64,000 nucleotides of DNA, from assembly GCF_041270065.1 (NCBI RefSeq), contig NZ_CP065958.1, forward strand, positions 5,394,001 through 5,458,000, read 5' to 3'. Below are positions 1 to 7,713 of the stretch, in pieces (the stretch's first letter is position 1; each line of letters opens with the position of its first letter). The translations under genes and the position numbers were made by a program. The notes below the pieces were generated by a model. The model worked only from the letters and a program-made list of their open reading frames with translations, ran no database searches and was not told the origin of the DNA. Source of the stretch: Streptomyces fradiae (GTDB taxonomy: Bacteria; Actinomycetota; Actinomycetes; Streptomycetales; Streptomycetaceae).

Positions 1-2
1 TC

Positions 3-701
3 ATGTCTTGCTCTGAGCAGCTCATGACAGCTCTCGATGCCCTGGACCACGCCTTCGCCTCAGAAGATCCCTTCCTCGTCACAGGGTGCACGTACTGCTA
101 CGTCGAGCAAGACTTCGCGGAACTCTCCGGGCCACTGCACCTCATAGCCGACGACCTGGTCTCCTCGGTTGCCGCAGAGGTGCCTGATCATTGGGGGGAC
201 TTCCCTCGTCTCTATCGCCGCCTCGTCCCGCGCATCATTCGCCCACTCGTCACCGGCCAGCTCCACGTCGACGAGGAGCTCATCGCCTCCCGCCTGGTTC
301 AGGCGGGCTGGACTACCTGGGACTTGCCCTTGACCACGGCCCTACGGGACGTCTGGTCCGCTTGGTGGCAGAGCACGCTGCATACCCACCCCAGCCCCGT
401 GCCCGTCAGGGATTCCCTCAGCCTCATCACCGTGGCCACCAACAGCCTGAGTCCTTGGCTGAACACATGGACCGCGACCAATACCCCAGCCGCTGACGCG
501 CACTTGGCAGACCTCGTTAAAGACGTGATGTTCGAGTTCGAGATCACCGACGTGCGCATGGGCTTCTACGATGAGTACGACGCCACTGCCGAGCTGCTGG
601 GCTGGCTTCTCACCGAAGTGCGCGATCGTGTCGTCGGCACACGTCTCGACGACCCCTTCCTCTATGAGCACCTTCAGGCAACCGCTCAGCGCTCCAGCTG
701 A
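3..701 (+). CDS. Hypothetical protein of 232 residues, element cargo
   Basis: I do not recognise a family. The product is soluble and acidic (232 residues), with many Asp/Glu and Trp residues and no signal peptide or membrane segment. The ATG at position 3 may not be the true start, because upstream sequence is missing and no ribosome binding site can be checked. Codon third positions are less GC-biased than in the chromosomal genes of this window, which fits cargo of the mobile element. It converges on the relaxase gene, with a strong hairpin (757-791) between them. Confidence 0.55.
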   Translation: MSCSEQLMTALDALDHAFASEDPFLVTGCTYCYVEQDFAELSGPLHLIADDLVSSVAAEVPDHWGDFPRLYRRLVPRIIRPLVTGQLHVDEELIASRLVQAGWTTWDLPLTTALRDVWSAWWQSTLHTHPSPVPVRDSLSLITVATNSLSPWLNTWTATNTPAADAHLADLVKDVMFEFEITDVRMGFYDEYDATAELLGWLLTEVRDRVVGTRLDDPFLYEHLQATAQRSS

Positions 702-756
702 TCTGGTACGCCATCCGGAACTGAACGGAAAGCCCCGTCTCCTCAGGGTTGGGCGT

Positions 757-791
757 TCCCCGAGGGAACACTTCCGATGTTCCCTCGGGGA
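757..791. repeat. 14-bp perfect inverted repeat between converging genes
   Basis: Arms 757-770 (TCCCCGAGGGAACA) and 778-791 are exact reverse complements around a 7-nt loop. The site lies downstream of both the plus-strand hypothetical gene (ends 701) and the minus-strand relaxase (ends 868). A bidirectional terminator is the simplest reading. There is no T-tract, and a transfer or recombination site is also possible. Confidence 0.6.
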
Positions 792-867
792 CGTGTCGCA
801 CCAGGGGGCTGTGCCGGCCTTCGCCTGCCGGTCCCTTCGTCGGGAATCTGGCTGGGAGAAACCGGGG

Positions 868-2565
868 TCAGCGGTGCCGACTGCGCTCTTCGGGCCTCGT
901 AGCCACTGGTGCGGCCGGAGGGTGTGGCGTGGCGGACATGGACGAAGGTCCGCTGATGGTGCTTCGGCTGCGAGCCGCTTGCGTCCGCCGGTTCGGCTGA
1001 GCAGTGATGCGCCAGGTGAGGACCTCGGCGGGGTGCTCGGCGCTGTCGAGTTCCCGCTGGGTGCCCACTTCGGCCAGGAGACGTCGGGGGTTGTGGCCGG
1101 CGTTTTCGGCGTGGGCGAGGGTGGTGGCTAGGGCGGTCCAAGTGGGGTCGGCGAGGATTCGGTCGGCGTGGTGGCGGAGGGCCGCGCGCACGTCCTGCTC
1201 GTAGCGGCTGGCGGTTGCGGCTCGTGGTGCGCGGTGGGCCAAGTCCGCCAGGACGGGTGGGGCGGCCTGCTGGTAGCCCGCCTGGAGGTGGCGGAAGGCT
1301 TCCTCGGCTGCTGCCGCCTGCTGTTCGTGGCCGCGTTGCTCGTGCCACTTGGCGGCGGCGCGGGCCAGGTGCACGGTGGCGAAGAGCAGGGCGATGGCGA
1401 GCCCGCCCGGTTCGCTGGAGGCGTAGGCGAGTTCCTTGGCGGCCTTGCGCAGGGCGGTGGCGGCCTGGTGGTCGGCGCGGGTGGCGGAGCGGCGGGCGCG
1501 GTTGAACGCCATTGCCGCCGCTCGTAGTTCCGCCTGGTGAGGGCCGGTCGTGGCGCTGGCGATGTTGTACAGGGCGTCGCCGAAGGCGGCCAGGTGGCCC
1601 TGGGCGGCGGCTTCGTCATCGGAGTCGAGGGCGGTGCGTGCCGTGTGTATGGCGGTGGTGGTGTGGCGCCAGGGGTCGGCGGGGTCCGTCGCGTATCGGG
1701 GGCGGTCTGCTATCTCCTGGTCGGGGAGGCGTTCGCGTAGGCGGTTGATGGAGAGGTCGGGGGCGAGTTTCGAGCCGCCGTACCAGATGGGTTCGCCGGC
1801 CGCGTTGGTGTCGCCGGGTGCGGCGAGGCTGTAGCCGATCACGTCGCCGGTCTCGGGGCCGAGGCGGGTCTTGACCTTGATGCCGAGGGACTGCAGCACG
1901 GTGAAGTAGTCGGCTTCGGTTCGTACGGCGGCAGCGACCGCGTACGCCTGCTCGCGCAGCCACTGCCGTGCCGTGACCGTCTGGCCCTGGCGCTCGGCCT
2001 TGGCGCGTTCGGCGCCGGTGGGGGTTCGGGGTGCGGTGAGGTCGCCGGACTTCAGGCGGCGCAGGCCGAACTCGGCTTCGATCTTGCGGCATTCGGCTTG
2101 GGCCCGCTGTCCGTCGTGGTGGGTGCGTGGGCGGCGTCCGTCGGCGCGGACGGTGGTGGCCATGATGTGGATGTGGTCGTCGGCGTGGCGCACGGCGATC
2201 CACCGGCATGCCTTCTCGTCTCCTTCGGGGGCGATGCCGGTGGCGTGAACGATGCGGCGGGCGACCTCGGCCCACTCGGCGTCGGTGAGGTAGCGGTCGC
2301 CGGGGGCGGTGCGGGCGGGGCAGTGCCAGACGTGCTGAGGTGGCTTCTTGCCGCCCAGCTCGCGGGTGCGCAGGTCGACATGGTGGTCGAGGCGCTTGGC
2401 GAGCAGGGAGTAGGTGGCTGCCGGGTCGCGGCCAGGGTCAGGGGCGCCGGCCATGTCCCAGGCGGCGACGATGTGTGGGTTGGTGTGTTCGTCGCGGCGG
2501 CCGGGGCCGAAGAGGTAGGCGATCAGTCCGCGGGTGTCGGAGCCGGTGGAGACGTCAGGCACCAT
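868..2565 (-). CDS. Relaxase / mobilization nuclease
   Basis: 565 residues. It should nick the element at oriT and pilot the single strand during conjugative mobilization. The N-terminal half has the relaxase hallmarks: a candidate nucleophile Tyr17 in a GLIAYLFGPG context and the three-histidine metal motif RHADDHIHI (His127, His131, His133). The C-terminal half is helical and Ala/Arg-rich, as in other actinobacterial relaxases. It starts with ATG at 2565 and overlaps the end of mobC by 11 bp, so the two are probably translationally coupled. The family (Relaxase, Pfam type) is clear; the MOB subgroup was not determined. Confidence 0.88.
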   Translation of the reverse strand: MVPDVSTGSDTRGLIAYLFGPGRRDEHTNPHIVAAWDMAGAPDPGRDPAATYSLLAKRLDHHVDLRTRELGGKKPPQHVWHCPARTAPGDRYLTDAEWAEVARRIVHATGIAPEGDEKACRWIAVRHADDHIHIMATTVRADGRRPRTHHDGQRAQAECRKIEAEFGLRRLKSGDLTAPRTPTGAERAKAERQGQTVTARQWLREQAYAVAAAVRTEADYFTVLQSLGIKVKTRLGPETGDVIGYSLAAPGDTNAAGEPIWYGGSKLAPDLSINRLRERLPDQEIADRPRYATDPADPWRHTTTAIHTARTALDSDDEAAAQGHLAAFGDALYNIASATTGPHQAELRAAAMAFNRARRSATRADHQAATALRKAAKELAYASSEPGGLAIALLFATVHLARAAAKWHEQRGHEQQAAAAEEAFRHLQAGYQQAAPPVLADLAHRAPRAATASRYEQDVRAALRHHADRILADPTWTALATTLAHAENAGHNPRRLLAEVGTQRELDSAEHPAEVLTWRITAQPNRRTQAARSRSTISGPSSMSATPHPPAAPVATRPEERSRHR

Positions 2566-3241
2566 GCGCGGTGCCTTCCGCCAGGAGCTGGTCGATCAGT
2601 CGGTAGCTGCTCTCGGCGGCTTGCTCGACGCGGTCCAGCACCGCCTCGGCGCGCTCGGGCACTGTTCCTCGGTGGATGGCTGCGGTGATCTGGTTGAGGT
2701 TGCCGCCGATGCGGTTCAGCGCGACCGTGTGTGCCTCGACTGCCTCGACCAGTGGGCGGACCGGGTCGTCCTCCGGGCTACCGACCAGCCCCGCCTTGCC
2801 GAGGGCGACGGCCAGGGCGGCGTCGCCGACGAATCCGGCGAACTTCTGACCGCGCTGGTGGGCGGCGGCGCTGATCACGCCGACCGCTGTCCGTGTGAAG
2901 CGGATGGTCTTCTCCTGGTCGCGCTTCTCCACGGTGCGCTTGCGGTTCATCAGTGCGGGCAGTGCGGGGGCGTCGAGGTCCCGCCAGGAGGGCTGCTCGA
3001 CAGGCGGTTGGACGTCGGTCGGTGTCTGGGAGCGGAGGGCGGCGGAGTCGGCTATGACCCCTTCCAGCTCGGGCGCCCCCTGGCGCTCGGCCTCCTCCTC
3101 CGCCACCCCTGGGGCGGGGGCAAGCGCGGACGAAGCCTCGTTAGAGGCTCGTTCGCTCCAGCTTGCTGCTGATCGGCGGGTCAGGCCGAAGAATCCCTTG
3201 CGGCGGCGGGTGGGGGAGTTGTCGGTGCTCGTTTCGGGCAT
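2555..3241 (-). CDS. MobC-type relaxosome accessory protein
   Basis: 228 residues. MobC proteins bind oriT and help the relaxase open and nick DNA. The first 90 residues are charged and probably disordered. The C-terminal part has the MobC-type pattern with a conserved NRIGGNLNQIT segment followed by a helical stretch. It lies immediately upstream of the relaxase and overlaps it by 11 bp, the standard mobCA arrangement. ATG at 3241 is preceded by GGAG. The 180-bp region upstream is full of inverted and direct repeats and is the natural oriT/operator candidate. Confidence 0.8.
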   Translation of the reverse strand: MPETSTDNSPTRRRKGFFGLTRRSAASWSERASNEASSALAPAPGVAEEEAERQGAPELEGVIADSAALRSQTPTDVQPPVEQPSWRDLDAPALPALMNRKRTVEKRDQEKTIRFTRTAVGVISAAAHQRGQKFAGFVGDAALAVALGKAGLVGSPEDDPVRPLVEAVEAHTVALNRIGGNLNQITAAIHRGTVPERAEAVLDRVEQAAESSYRLIDQLLAEGTAHGA

Positions 3242-3421
3242 GGTGGTGCTCCGGTGGTCGTGTGGGGTGGGGCTTCGTCACGTCCGTTGCATCCGTCCCG
3301 TAGCTGGTCAGGACAGGTACGGAGCCGGTCGCAGGTACGGAGTGATCCGTATCGGCAAGGAACTCCGTCCCCGCGCTGACCTGCGCGGGGACGGATGCGA
3401 CGGATTGATACGGAGCTGGCG
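3242..3421. other. Repeat-rich intergenic region; candidate oriT or mob operator
   Basis: 180 bp without a gene, between the ATPase and mobC. It holds a perfect 12-bp inverted repeat (3364-3375 and 3384-3395, core CCGTCCCCGCG, 8-nt loop). It also holds a larger imperfect inverted repeat with arms 3283-3299 and 3388-3404 (16 of 17 positions pair), and direct repeats of GGTACGGAG around 3317-3341. This density of symmetry next to mobC/relaxase is typical of oriT regions. It may also contain the mob promoter. No nick site could be assigned by eye. Confidence 0.5.
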
Positions 3422-5023
3422 TCAGCGCGTGGGCCTGGGGCCGGCAGGCCCGCCGGGCGGGCCGATGGGCAACGTCCCCGACGGAGGGGCCGGTGGCTTG
3501 CCCTGGGCCCGACGTGTGGGCGCAGCCTCGCCGGTTGCGGGTGCCGGTTGGGCGGGGTCGGGGCAGTAGCGGGCCCAGGCGTCGAGGAACTGGTTGCGGG
3601 CGTACGCCTTGGCCTGCCTGCCGTTCTCGAAGCGCTGGTTGGCCGGGCTGATGCCGAAGTCGCGCAGCAGGTTGGCCAGGTGGTAGGCGTTCAGGCCCTT
3701 CGTCCCGTACTCGGCCCAAGGCGCCTCCGCGTCCTGAACGAGGGCGGCGAGCAGGTCCTGGCTGCGCAGAGCCTCCTTGTGCCCCTCCTGCTCGAACACG
3801 CGGCGGACGTCTCGCAGCAGCCGCGTCTTCAGCGTCGTCTGTTCGTCCTGGACCACCTCGTTGCGCGTCATCGCCAGGCAGGCGGCACGGGCCCGCGAGG
3901 GCCAGTGCCCGCCGGCCAGGCCGGCGACGATCATCAGGGGCTCCCACGTATCGGCGGCGCGATCCTCGACCGGCATGTGCGGAACCAAGCCCTCTGCGGT
4001 GCTCCGCAGCGGGGCCAGCCAGGCGGTCAGCCGGTCGCGCAGCGCGTTCAGTTCCGGAACGGAGTACCGCGAGCGGAACGGGGCGATGCGCTCGCCCGGC
4101 TTGCGCTTCTGCATGCGGAGCACGACCGCCCGGTCCATGATCGTGTCCGGCAGGTCGCCGATCCCGGCGAGCGCGGCCATGGCGAAGGTGGGAAACGCCG
4201 TCGGCTTGTGCTCCGGGCCGGAGATCCGCCAGGCGGGCCGGTTGCGCTGGTGCCCCGCGTTCAGCAGGCCGCGCAGGTCCTCCTTGTCACCGGCCTTGGG
4301 GCCGAAGATGGTGTCGGCCTCGTCCACCAGCAGCGTCGGCGGGTTCTTGCCGATGACGCGGAAGACCACCGCAGGCGAGGTGTTCACCGTCATCATCGGC
4401 TGATGCACGGTCTCGTGGAGCACGTCCAGGACGCGGGACTTGCCGCACCCCTTGGTCGGCCCCACCACCGCCAGCCGTGGCGCGTGCTGGAGGGCGGGCT
4501 GGATGTGGGAGGCCGCCACCCACAACGTGACCGCCGTCAGGGCCTCCTCGCTCGGCAGCACTACGTACCGGCCGATCGCCGTACGGAGGTCATCCAGCAG
4601 CGCGGCTCCTTCGTCGGCCGTCTCGTCGCTCGCACCGGCGCGGTCCCCGGTCCCCGATCCCCCGTCGGGGGCCGCGGTCCCCGTAGATATGTGGGGACCG
4701 TGGCCCTCACCATCGGCTCGGGGCGCGCCGTGCTCGCCTGGGATTCGGGGACCGGGTTCGGGGACCAGCGGACCGGAAGTCTCTGTCCGGTCCCCGGCGT
4801 CCGGTTCGGCGGGACCGGTCCCCAGGGCACTGACCTGCGCCTGTTCCGCGCTGGGCGTGTTTCGGTCCCCGACCGGAACACCCGTCGAAGCAGGGGACCG
4901 TGACTCCGTTCGGTCCCCGCCTCGGTCCCCGTTGCGCCAGGGGATGCCCTGGCCGGGGACCGCGGGGGTGGGCCAGACAACCTCGGACGCCTTCGAGGTG
5001 GCGAGGGACGTAGAGTCCTCCAT
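3422..5023 (-). CDS. DUF3631-type P-loop ATPase, putative replication/helicase protein of the element
   Basis: 533 residues from ATG 5023, chosen because GAGAGG sits 6 bp upstream; an in-frame upstream ATG at 5074 lacks this. Residues 1-140 are low-complexity and rich in Gly, Asp, Pro and Arg. A P-loop domain follows with Walker A GPTKGCGKS (about 188-196) and Walker B TLLVDEAD (about 230-237). DUF3631 proteins occur on integrative elements and plasmids and are probably helicase-like; a replication role is inferred. The disordered part is encoded by DNA holding 13 GGGGACC/GGTCCCC heptamers, so the gene may contain the origin it acts on. Confidence 0.75.
   Translation of the reverse strand: MEDSTSLATSKASEVVWPTPAVPGQGIPWRNGDRGGDRTESRSPASTGVPVGDRNTPSAEQAQVSALGTGPAEPDAGDRTETSGPLVPEPGPRIPGEHGAPRADGEGHGPHISTGTAAPDGGSGTGDRAGASDETADEGAALLDDLRTAIGRYVVLPSEEALTAVTLWVAASHIQPALQHAPRLAVVGPTKGCGKSRVLDVLHETVHQPMMTVNTSPAVVFRVIGKNPPTLLVDEADTIFGPKAGDKEDLRGLLNAGHQRNRPAWRISGPEHKPTAFPTFAMAALAGIGDLPDTIMDRAVVLRMQKRKPGERIAPFRSRYSVPELNALRDRLTAWLAPLRSTAEGLVPHMPVEDRAADTWEPLMIVAGLAGGHWPSRARAACLAMTRNEVVQDEQTTLKTRLLRDVRRVFEQEGHKEALRSQDLLAALVQDAEAPWAEYGTKGLNAYHLANLLRDFGISPANQRFENGRQAKAYARNQFLDAWARYCPDPAQPAPATGEAAPTRRAQGKPPAPPSGTLPIGPPGGPAGPRPTR
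4642..4961. repeat. Array of 13 GGGGACC/GGTCCCC heptamers (iteron-like)
   Basis: Perfect copies begin at 4642, 4649, 4676, 4693, 4747, 4760, 4789, 4817, 4864, 4893, 4912, 4924 and 4955, in both orientations. A further copy is at 5059 in the leader. Far fewer than one copy would be expected by chance in 320 bp. The copies are read as Gly-Asp-Arg, Gly-Thr, Gly-Pro or Val-Pro/Ser-Pro depending on frame and strand, so the conservation is at DNA level, not protein level. A Rep-binding or origin function is inferred. Confidence 0.7.
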
Positions 5024-5172
5024 AGACGTTCCTCTCAGGTGAGGGACGGGACGGGCAAGGTCCCCGCCTCCCACCAGTTCGTTCGTTCAGGGATGGGCGA
5101 CGTGCAGGGGAATCTCCGGCCCTCGGCGTTGGCGCGCCGGGGGCCGTTGCTGTGTCCGGGGCTTCCGGTGGC

Positions 5173-5367
5173 TCATGAGGCCAGGCCCCACTCGTTCCGG
5201 CCGTCGATCAGCGTGCGCTCGTAGCGCAGCAGCTCGGCCTCGGGGTAGAGCACCCGCTTGCCGACCTTGATGCCGCGCGGCCCCTTCTTGATCTGGCGCC
5301 AGTAGCGGACGGTGCTCTCGGCTGTGCGGTAGCGCTCGGCGACCTCGGCGGTGGTCAGGTATCGCAT
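5173..5367 (-). CDS. Excisionase-like / MerR-type helix-turn-helix protein
   Basis: 64 residues from ATG 5367, preceded by GGGAA. The open frame extends upstream to 5457, but that part does not resemble the family. The N-terminus MRYLTTAEVAERYRTAESTV is the classic excisionase/helix-turn-helix_17 start, and it continues with a YWRQIKKGP wing and GKRVLYPEAEL. Such proteins bend DNA at att sites and steer the integrase towards excision; some also activate transfer genes. It lies upstream of the ATPase gene on the same strand and diverges from the XRE regulator. Confidence 0.82.
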   Translation of the reverse strand: MRYLTTAEVAERYRTAESTVRYWRQIKKGPRGIKVGKRVLYPEAELLRYERTLIDGRNEWGLAS

Positions 5368-5488
5368 GCATTCCCATTCGGTTAGGTGGCGATTCGATCT
5401 GCATAAAGTTGTACCCCGGGATCGGCGGTTAGCCAAATCGGGAAGCTCATGTTTCAATTTGGATAGCGACGGTCGTGATGGAGGTTCG
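5368..5488. promoter_or_regulatory. Divergent promoter/operator region of xis and XRE regulator
   Basis: 121 bp between divergent genes, visibly more AT-rich than its surroundings. It contains a direct repeat CGGTTAG (5379-5385 and 5426-5432) and an inverted repeat CCAAAT/ATTTGG (5433-5438 and 5457-5462). Such repeats are natural binding sites for the adjacent XRE regulator, which would set the lysogeny/excision balance. No -10/-35 pair can be assigned safely. Confidence 0.45.
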
Positions 5489-5989
5489 ATGGCAGGCGAC
5501 AGACCCGAAGGCGGCGAGGTGCCGGTGCTCTACAGCGAAGGGAACGTGGCCGCGCGCGTGGCCCTGGAGCGCGAGGTCAGGGGGTGGAGCACGACCGAGC
5601 TGGCCGAGCGGGTGACCAGAGCCGGCATCAAGATGAACCAGACAGCGGTCTGGCGCATCGAGAACGGCACCCCCCGGCGGCGCATCAACCTCGACGAGGC
5701 CCTCGCCTTCTCCCGCGTCTTCGAGCTCCCTCTCGAAGAGCTGATGTCCCCGCCCCTGGAGGGGCTCGACATCGATAGTCGGCGCCTCGTCCAGGAGGCC
5801 GTCGAAGCGTTCTACGAGGCCCGAGATGCGCGCGACCGCCTGCATCGTGCCGTGGTCGCCATCGCCGACCACATCAAGGCCCATCCCGACAGCTCGCGGG
5901 CCATCCACGAGCAGTGCCTCCGCCTCATGGGCGACGAGCGGGACGCTCGCACGCTCAGCAACGACATCGAGGACGGGGGCCACTACTGA
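5489..5989 (+). CDS. XRE-family helix-turn-helix regulator
   Basis: 166 residues from ATG 5489, with GGAGG 5 bp upstream; the open frame extends further upstream without a credible start. Residues 14-76 form a Cro/C1-type helix-turn-helix (ALEREVRGWSTTELAERV followed by QTAVWRIENG). The C-terminal half is helical and acidic and may mediate dimerisation. It lies 24 bp upstream of the integrase on the same strand and diverges from xis, so it probably controls excision and integration of the element. Confidence 0.82.
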   Translation: MAGDRPEGGEVPVLYSEGNVAARVALEREVRGWSTTELAERVTRAGIKMNQTAVWRIENGTPRRRINLDEALAFSRVFELPLEELMSPPLEGLDIDSRRLVQEAVEAFYEARDARDRLHRAVVAIADHIKAHPDSSRAIHEQCLRLMGDERDARTLSNDIEDGGHY

Positions 5990-6013
5990 CAACCGACACG
6001 AAGGAGAGGCCAC

Positions 6014-7168
6014 TTGGCCAACATTCAGAAGCGCCCCAACAGCAAATGGCGGGCCCGCTACCGCGACCTTGATGGCAAGGAGCACGCCCGCCACTTCGAG
6101 CGGAAGCTCGATGCCCAGCGGTGGCTCGACGAGGTCACGGCGAGCATGGTCACCGGTCAGTACGTCGACCCGCGCGCCGGCCGGATCACGTTCGAGAAGT
6201 ACGCCGAGAAGTGGGAGGGCTCGCTCATCGCGAGCGAGGCGGGTGAACGCATCACCGACAACGCGCTCCGGCTCCACCTCGTACCGGCGCTGGGCGCCCG
6301 CTCCATGGCGGCGATACGCCGCAACGACATACAGGTGCTCTTCAAGCACCTGTCCGACCAGCTCGGCCCCGGCAGCGTGCGGAACGTCTACGACGTCCTC
6401 GTGCGCGTCATGACGGCGGCCGTGGACGACAAGGTCATCGCCTCCAGCCCGTGCCGCCGGATCACCCTCCCGGCGATGCCGGACGAGGAGGTCACCCCGC
6501 CCACCGTCGAGCAGGTCGAGGCGATGGCGCGGGTGATGCCGTCGTACATCCGCGCGGCGATCGTCACCCTCGCCGGATCAGGGCTGCGCATCGGTGAACT
6601 GCTCGGCCTGAAGGTGTCGGACGTCGACTTCAAGGCCGGCACCATCCGCGTCGAGCGGCAGCGGCTCCAGTCGGGGAAGATCGGCCCGCCGAAGACCGCC
6701 AAGTCCCGGCGTACGGTCCCGGTCGGCGAGATTGTCACCGACGCCCTCCTCGCGCATCTCGCCGCACGCCCCTCCAAGGAGTGGCTGTTCACGATGGAGG
6801 AGGGGGAGCCGCTCAACTACCGGCGTTGGAAGACCGAGTGGAATTGCGCCCGCAGGGCGCTCCAGGCGGAGGAGAACGAGGCGGCCAAGAGTGAGGGCCG
6901 TAAGCCCGTCGAGCTGCCGCACATGGTCACCCACGACCTGCGGCACTTCTACGCCTCCGCGCTCATCGGCGGCGGCGCGAGCGTCAAGCAGGTGCAGCTC
7001 GTCCTCGGGCACGCGTCCGCCGTCATCACGCTGCGGATCTACGCGCACCTGTGGCCCGGGGAAGAAGACCGCACCCGGGCCGTCATGGACGCCGTGCTCG
7101 GCGGCTTGCGGACCGGGTGCGGACAGGTAGGCGACATGGCCCGCGAAACCGCAGGTCAGAACGCCTAA
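6014..7168 (+). CDS. int: Tyrosine-type site-specific integrase
   Basis: 384 residues, TTG start at 6014 with GGAGAGG 4-5 bp upstream. The N-terminus (about 1-60) is the AP2-like arm-binding domain, followed by a SAM-like core-binding domain (60-150). The catalytic domain has Arg192 (SGLRIGELLGL), His307 and Arg310 (HDLRH), His333 (LGHAS) and the nucleophile Tyr343 (IYAHLWPG), so all key residues are present. It is the last gene of the element and ends 7 bp from the sodN stop codon, placing the attachment site at that junction. Confidence 0.93.
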   Translation: MANIQKRPNSKWRARYRDLDGKEHARHFERKLDAQRWLDEVTASMVTGQYVDPRAGRITFEKYAEKWEGSLIASEAGERITDNALRLHLVPALGARSMAAIRRNDIQVLFKHLSDQLGPGSVRNVYDVLVRVMTAAVDDKVIASSPCRRITLPAMPDEEVTPPTVEQVEAMARVMPSYIRAAIVTLAGSGLRIGELLGLKVSDVDFKAGTIRVERQRLQSGKIGPPKTAKSRRTVPVGEIVTDALLAHLAARPSKEWLFTMEEGEPLNYRRWKTEWNCARRALQAEENEAAKSEGRKPVELPHMVTHDLRHFYASALIGGGASVKQVQLVLGHASAVITLRIYAHLWPGEEDRTRAVMDAVLGGLRTGCGQVGDMARETAGQNA

Positions 7169-7210
7169 CCAGAGATCAGGCCTTCTTGGTCTCCCAGAAG
7201 ATGCGGTCGA
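7150..7210. other. Inferred right attachment site at the 3' end of sodN
   Basis: The integrase stop (7166-7168) and the sodN stop (complement of 7176-7178) are separated by only 7 bp. The crossover core must therefore lie in the last codons of sodN, in the spacer, or in the integrase tail. SodN keeps its normal C-terminus (FWETKKA), so insertion reconstitutes the gene, as for many 3'-end-targeting integrases. No second copy of the sequence is in the window. Core limits are not determined. Confidence 0.5.
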
Positions 7211-7571
7211 TCTCGGCGATGAGCTCCAGCGCCTTCTCGCCCGTCTTCGGGTCCGTCGAGGCCTTCGCCGCCGACAGGGCCTTCAGGGTGTCGTTCACGA
7301 GCTGGTTGAGCTCGGGGTACTTCTCGAAGTGCGGGGCCTTGAAGTAGTCGCTCCAGAGGACCGAGACGTGGTGCTTGGCGAGCTCCGCGCGCTGCTCCTT
7401 GATGACGACGGCGCGCGCGCGGAAGTGCGGGTCCTCGTTCGCCTGGTACTTCTCCTGGACGGCCTTGACGGACTCGGCCTCGATGCGGGCCTGGGCCGGG
7501 TCGTACACGCCGCAGGGGAGGTCGCAGTGGGCGCTGACCTTGACCTTGGGGGCAAACAGGCGGGAGAGCAT
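7176..7571 (-). CDS. sodN: Nickel superoxide dismutase precursor
   Basis: 131 residues from ATG 7571; the frame is open further upstream, but the known precursor starts MLSRLFAPK. Residues 1-14 are the leader. The mature N-terminus is HCDLPCGVYDP (His15, Cys16, Cys20), the nickel hook that binds Ni with His1, Cys2 and Cys6 of the mature protein. The rest is the four-helix bundle. It disproportionates superoxide in the cytoplasm. It diverges from sodX, which encodes the maturation peptidase. In Streptomyces, sodN is nickel-dependent, but I see no clear Nur box here. Its 3' end abuts the integrated element. Confidence 0.97.
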   Translation of the reverse strand: MLSRLFAPKVKVSAHCDLPCGVYDPAQARIEAESVKAVQEKYQANEDPHFRARAVVIKEQRAELAKHHVSVLWSDYFKAPHFEKYPELNQLVNDTLKALSAAKASTDPKTGEKALELIAEIDRIFWETKKA

Positions 7572-7713
7572 TCTGCTGTCCTTCCTCGTGATCGTCTTCT
7601 CAAGTGGGACATTACTCGGTGAGAAGCGCGTTTTCGCGAGCGCCCCCTGGTGCTTAGGACAAAAGTCCAGGGTCACCATGGGACTCGTGGACGATCGGAC
7701 CGGGAGGTGCCGG

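Larger units (their letters stand above)
1..7168. mobile_element. Integrated mobilizable element, right part (left end outside window)
   Basis: Contiguous relaxase, MobC, DUF3631 ATPase, excisionase-like, XRE regulator and tyrosine integrase genes identify an integrative element. The integrase is the last gene and ends 7 bp before the 3' end of sodN, so the right attachment site should lie at that junction. No TraB/FtsK-like DNA translocase, the usual actinomycete conjugation motor, is visible, so this part encodes mobilization rather than self-transfer. The left boundary is not in the window, so total size and cargo are unknown. The first gene (3-701) is less GC-rich than the chromosome and is treated as cargo. 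Confidence 0.8.
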
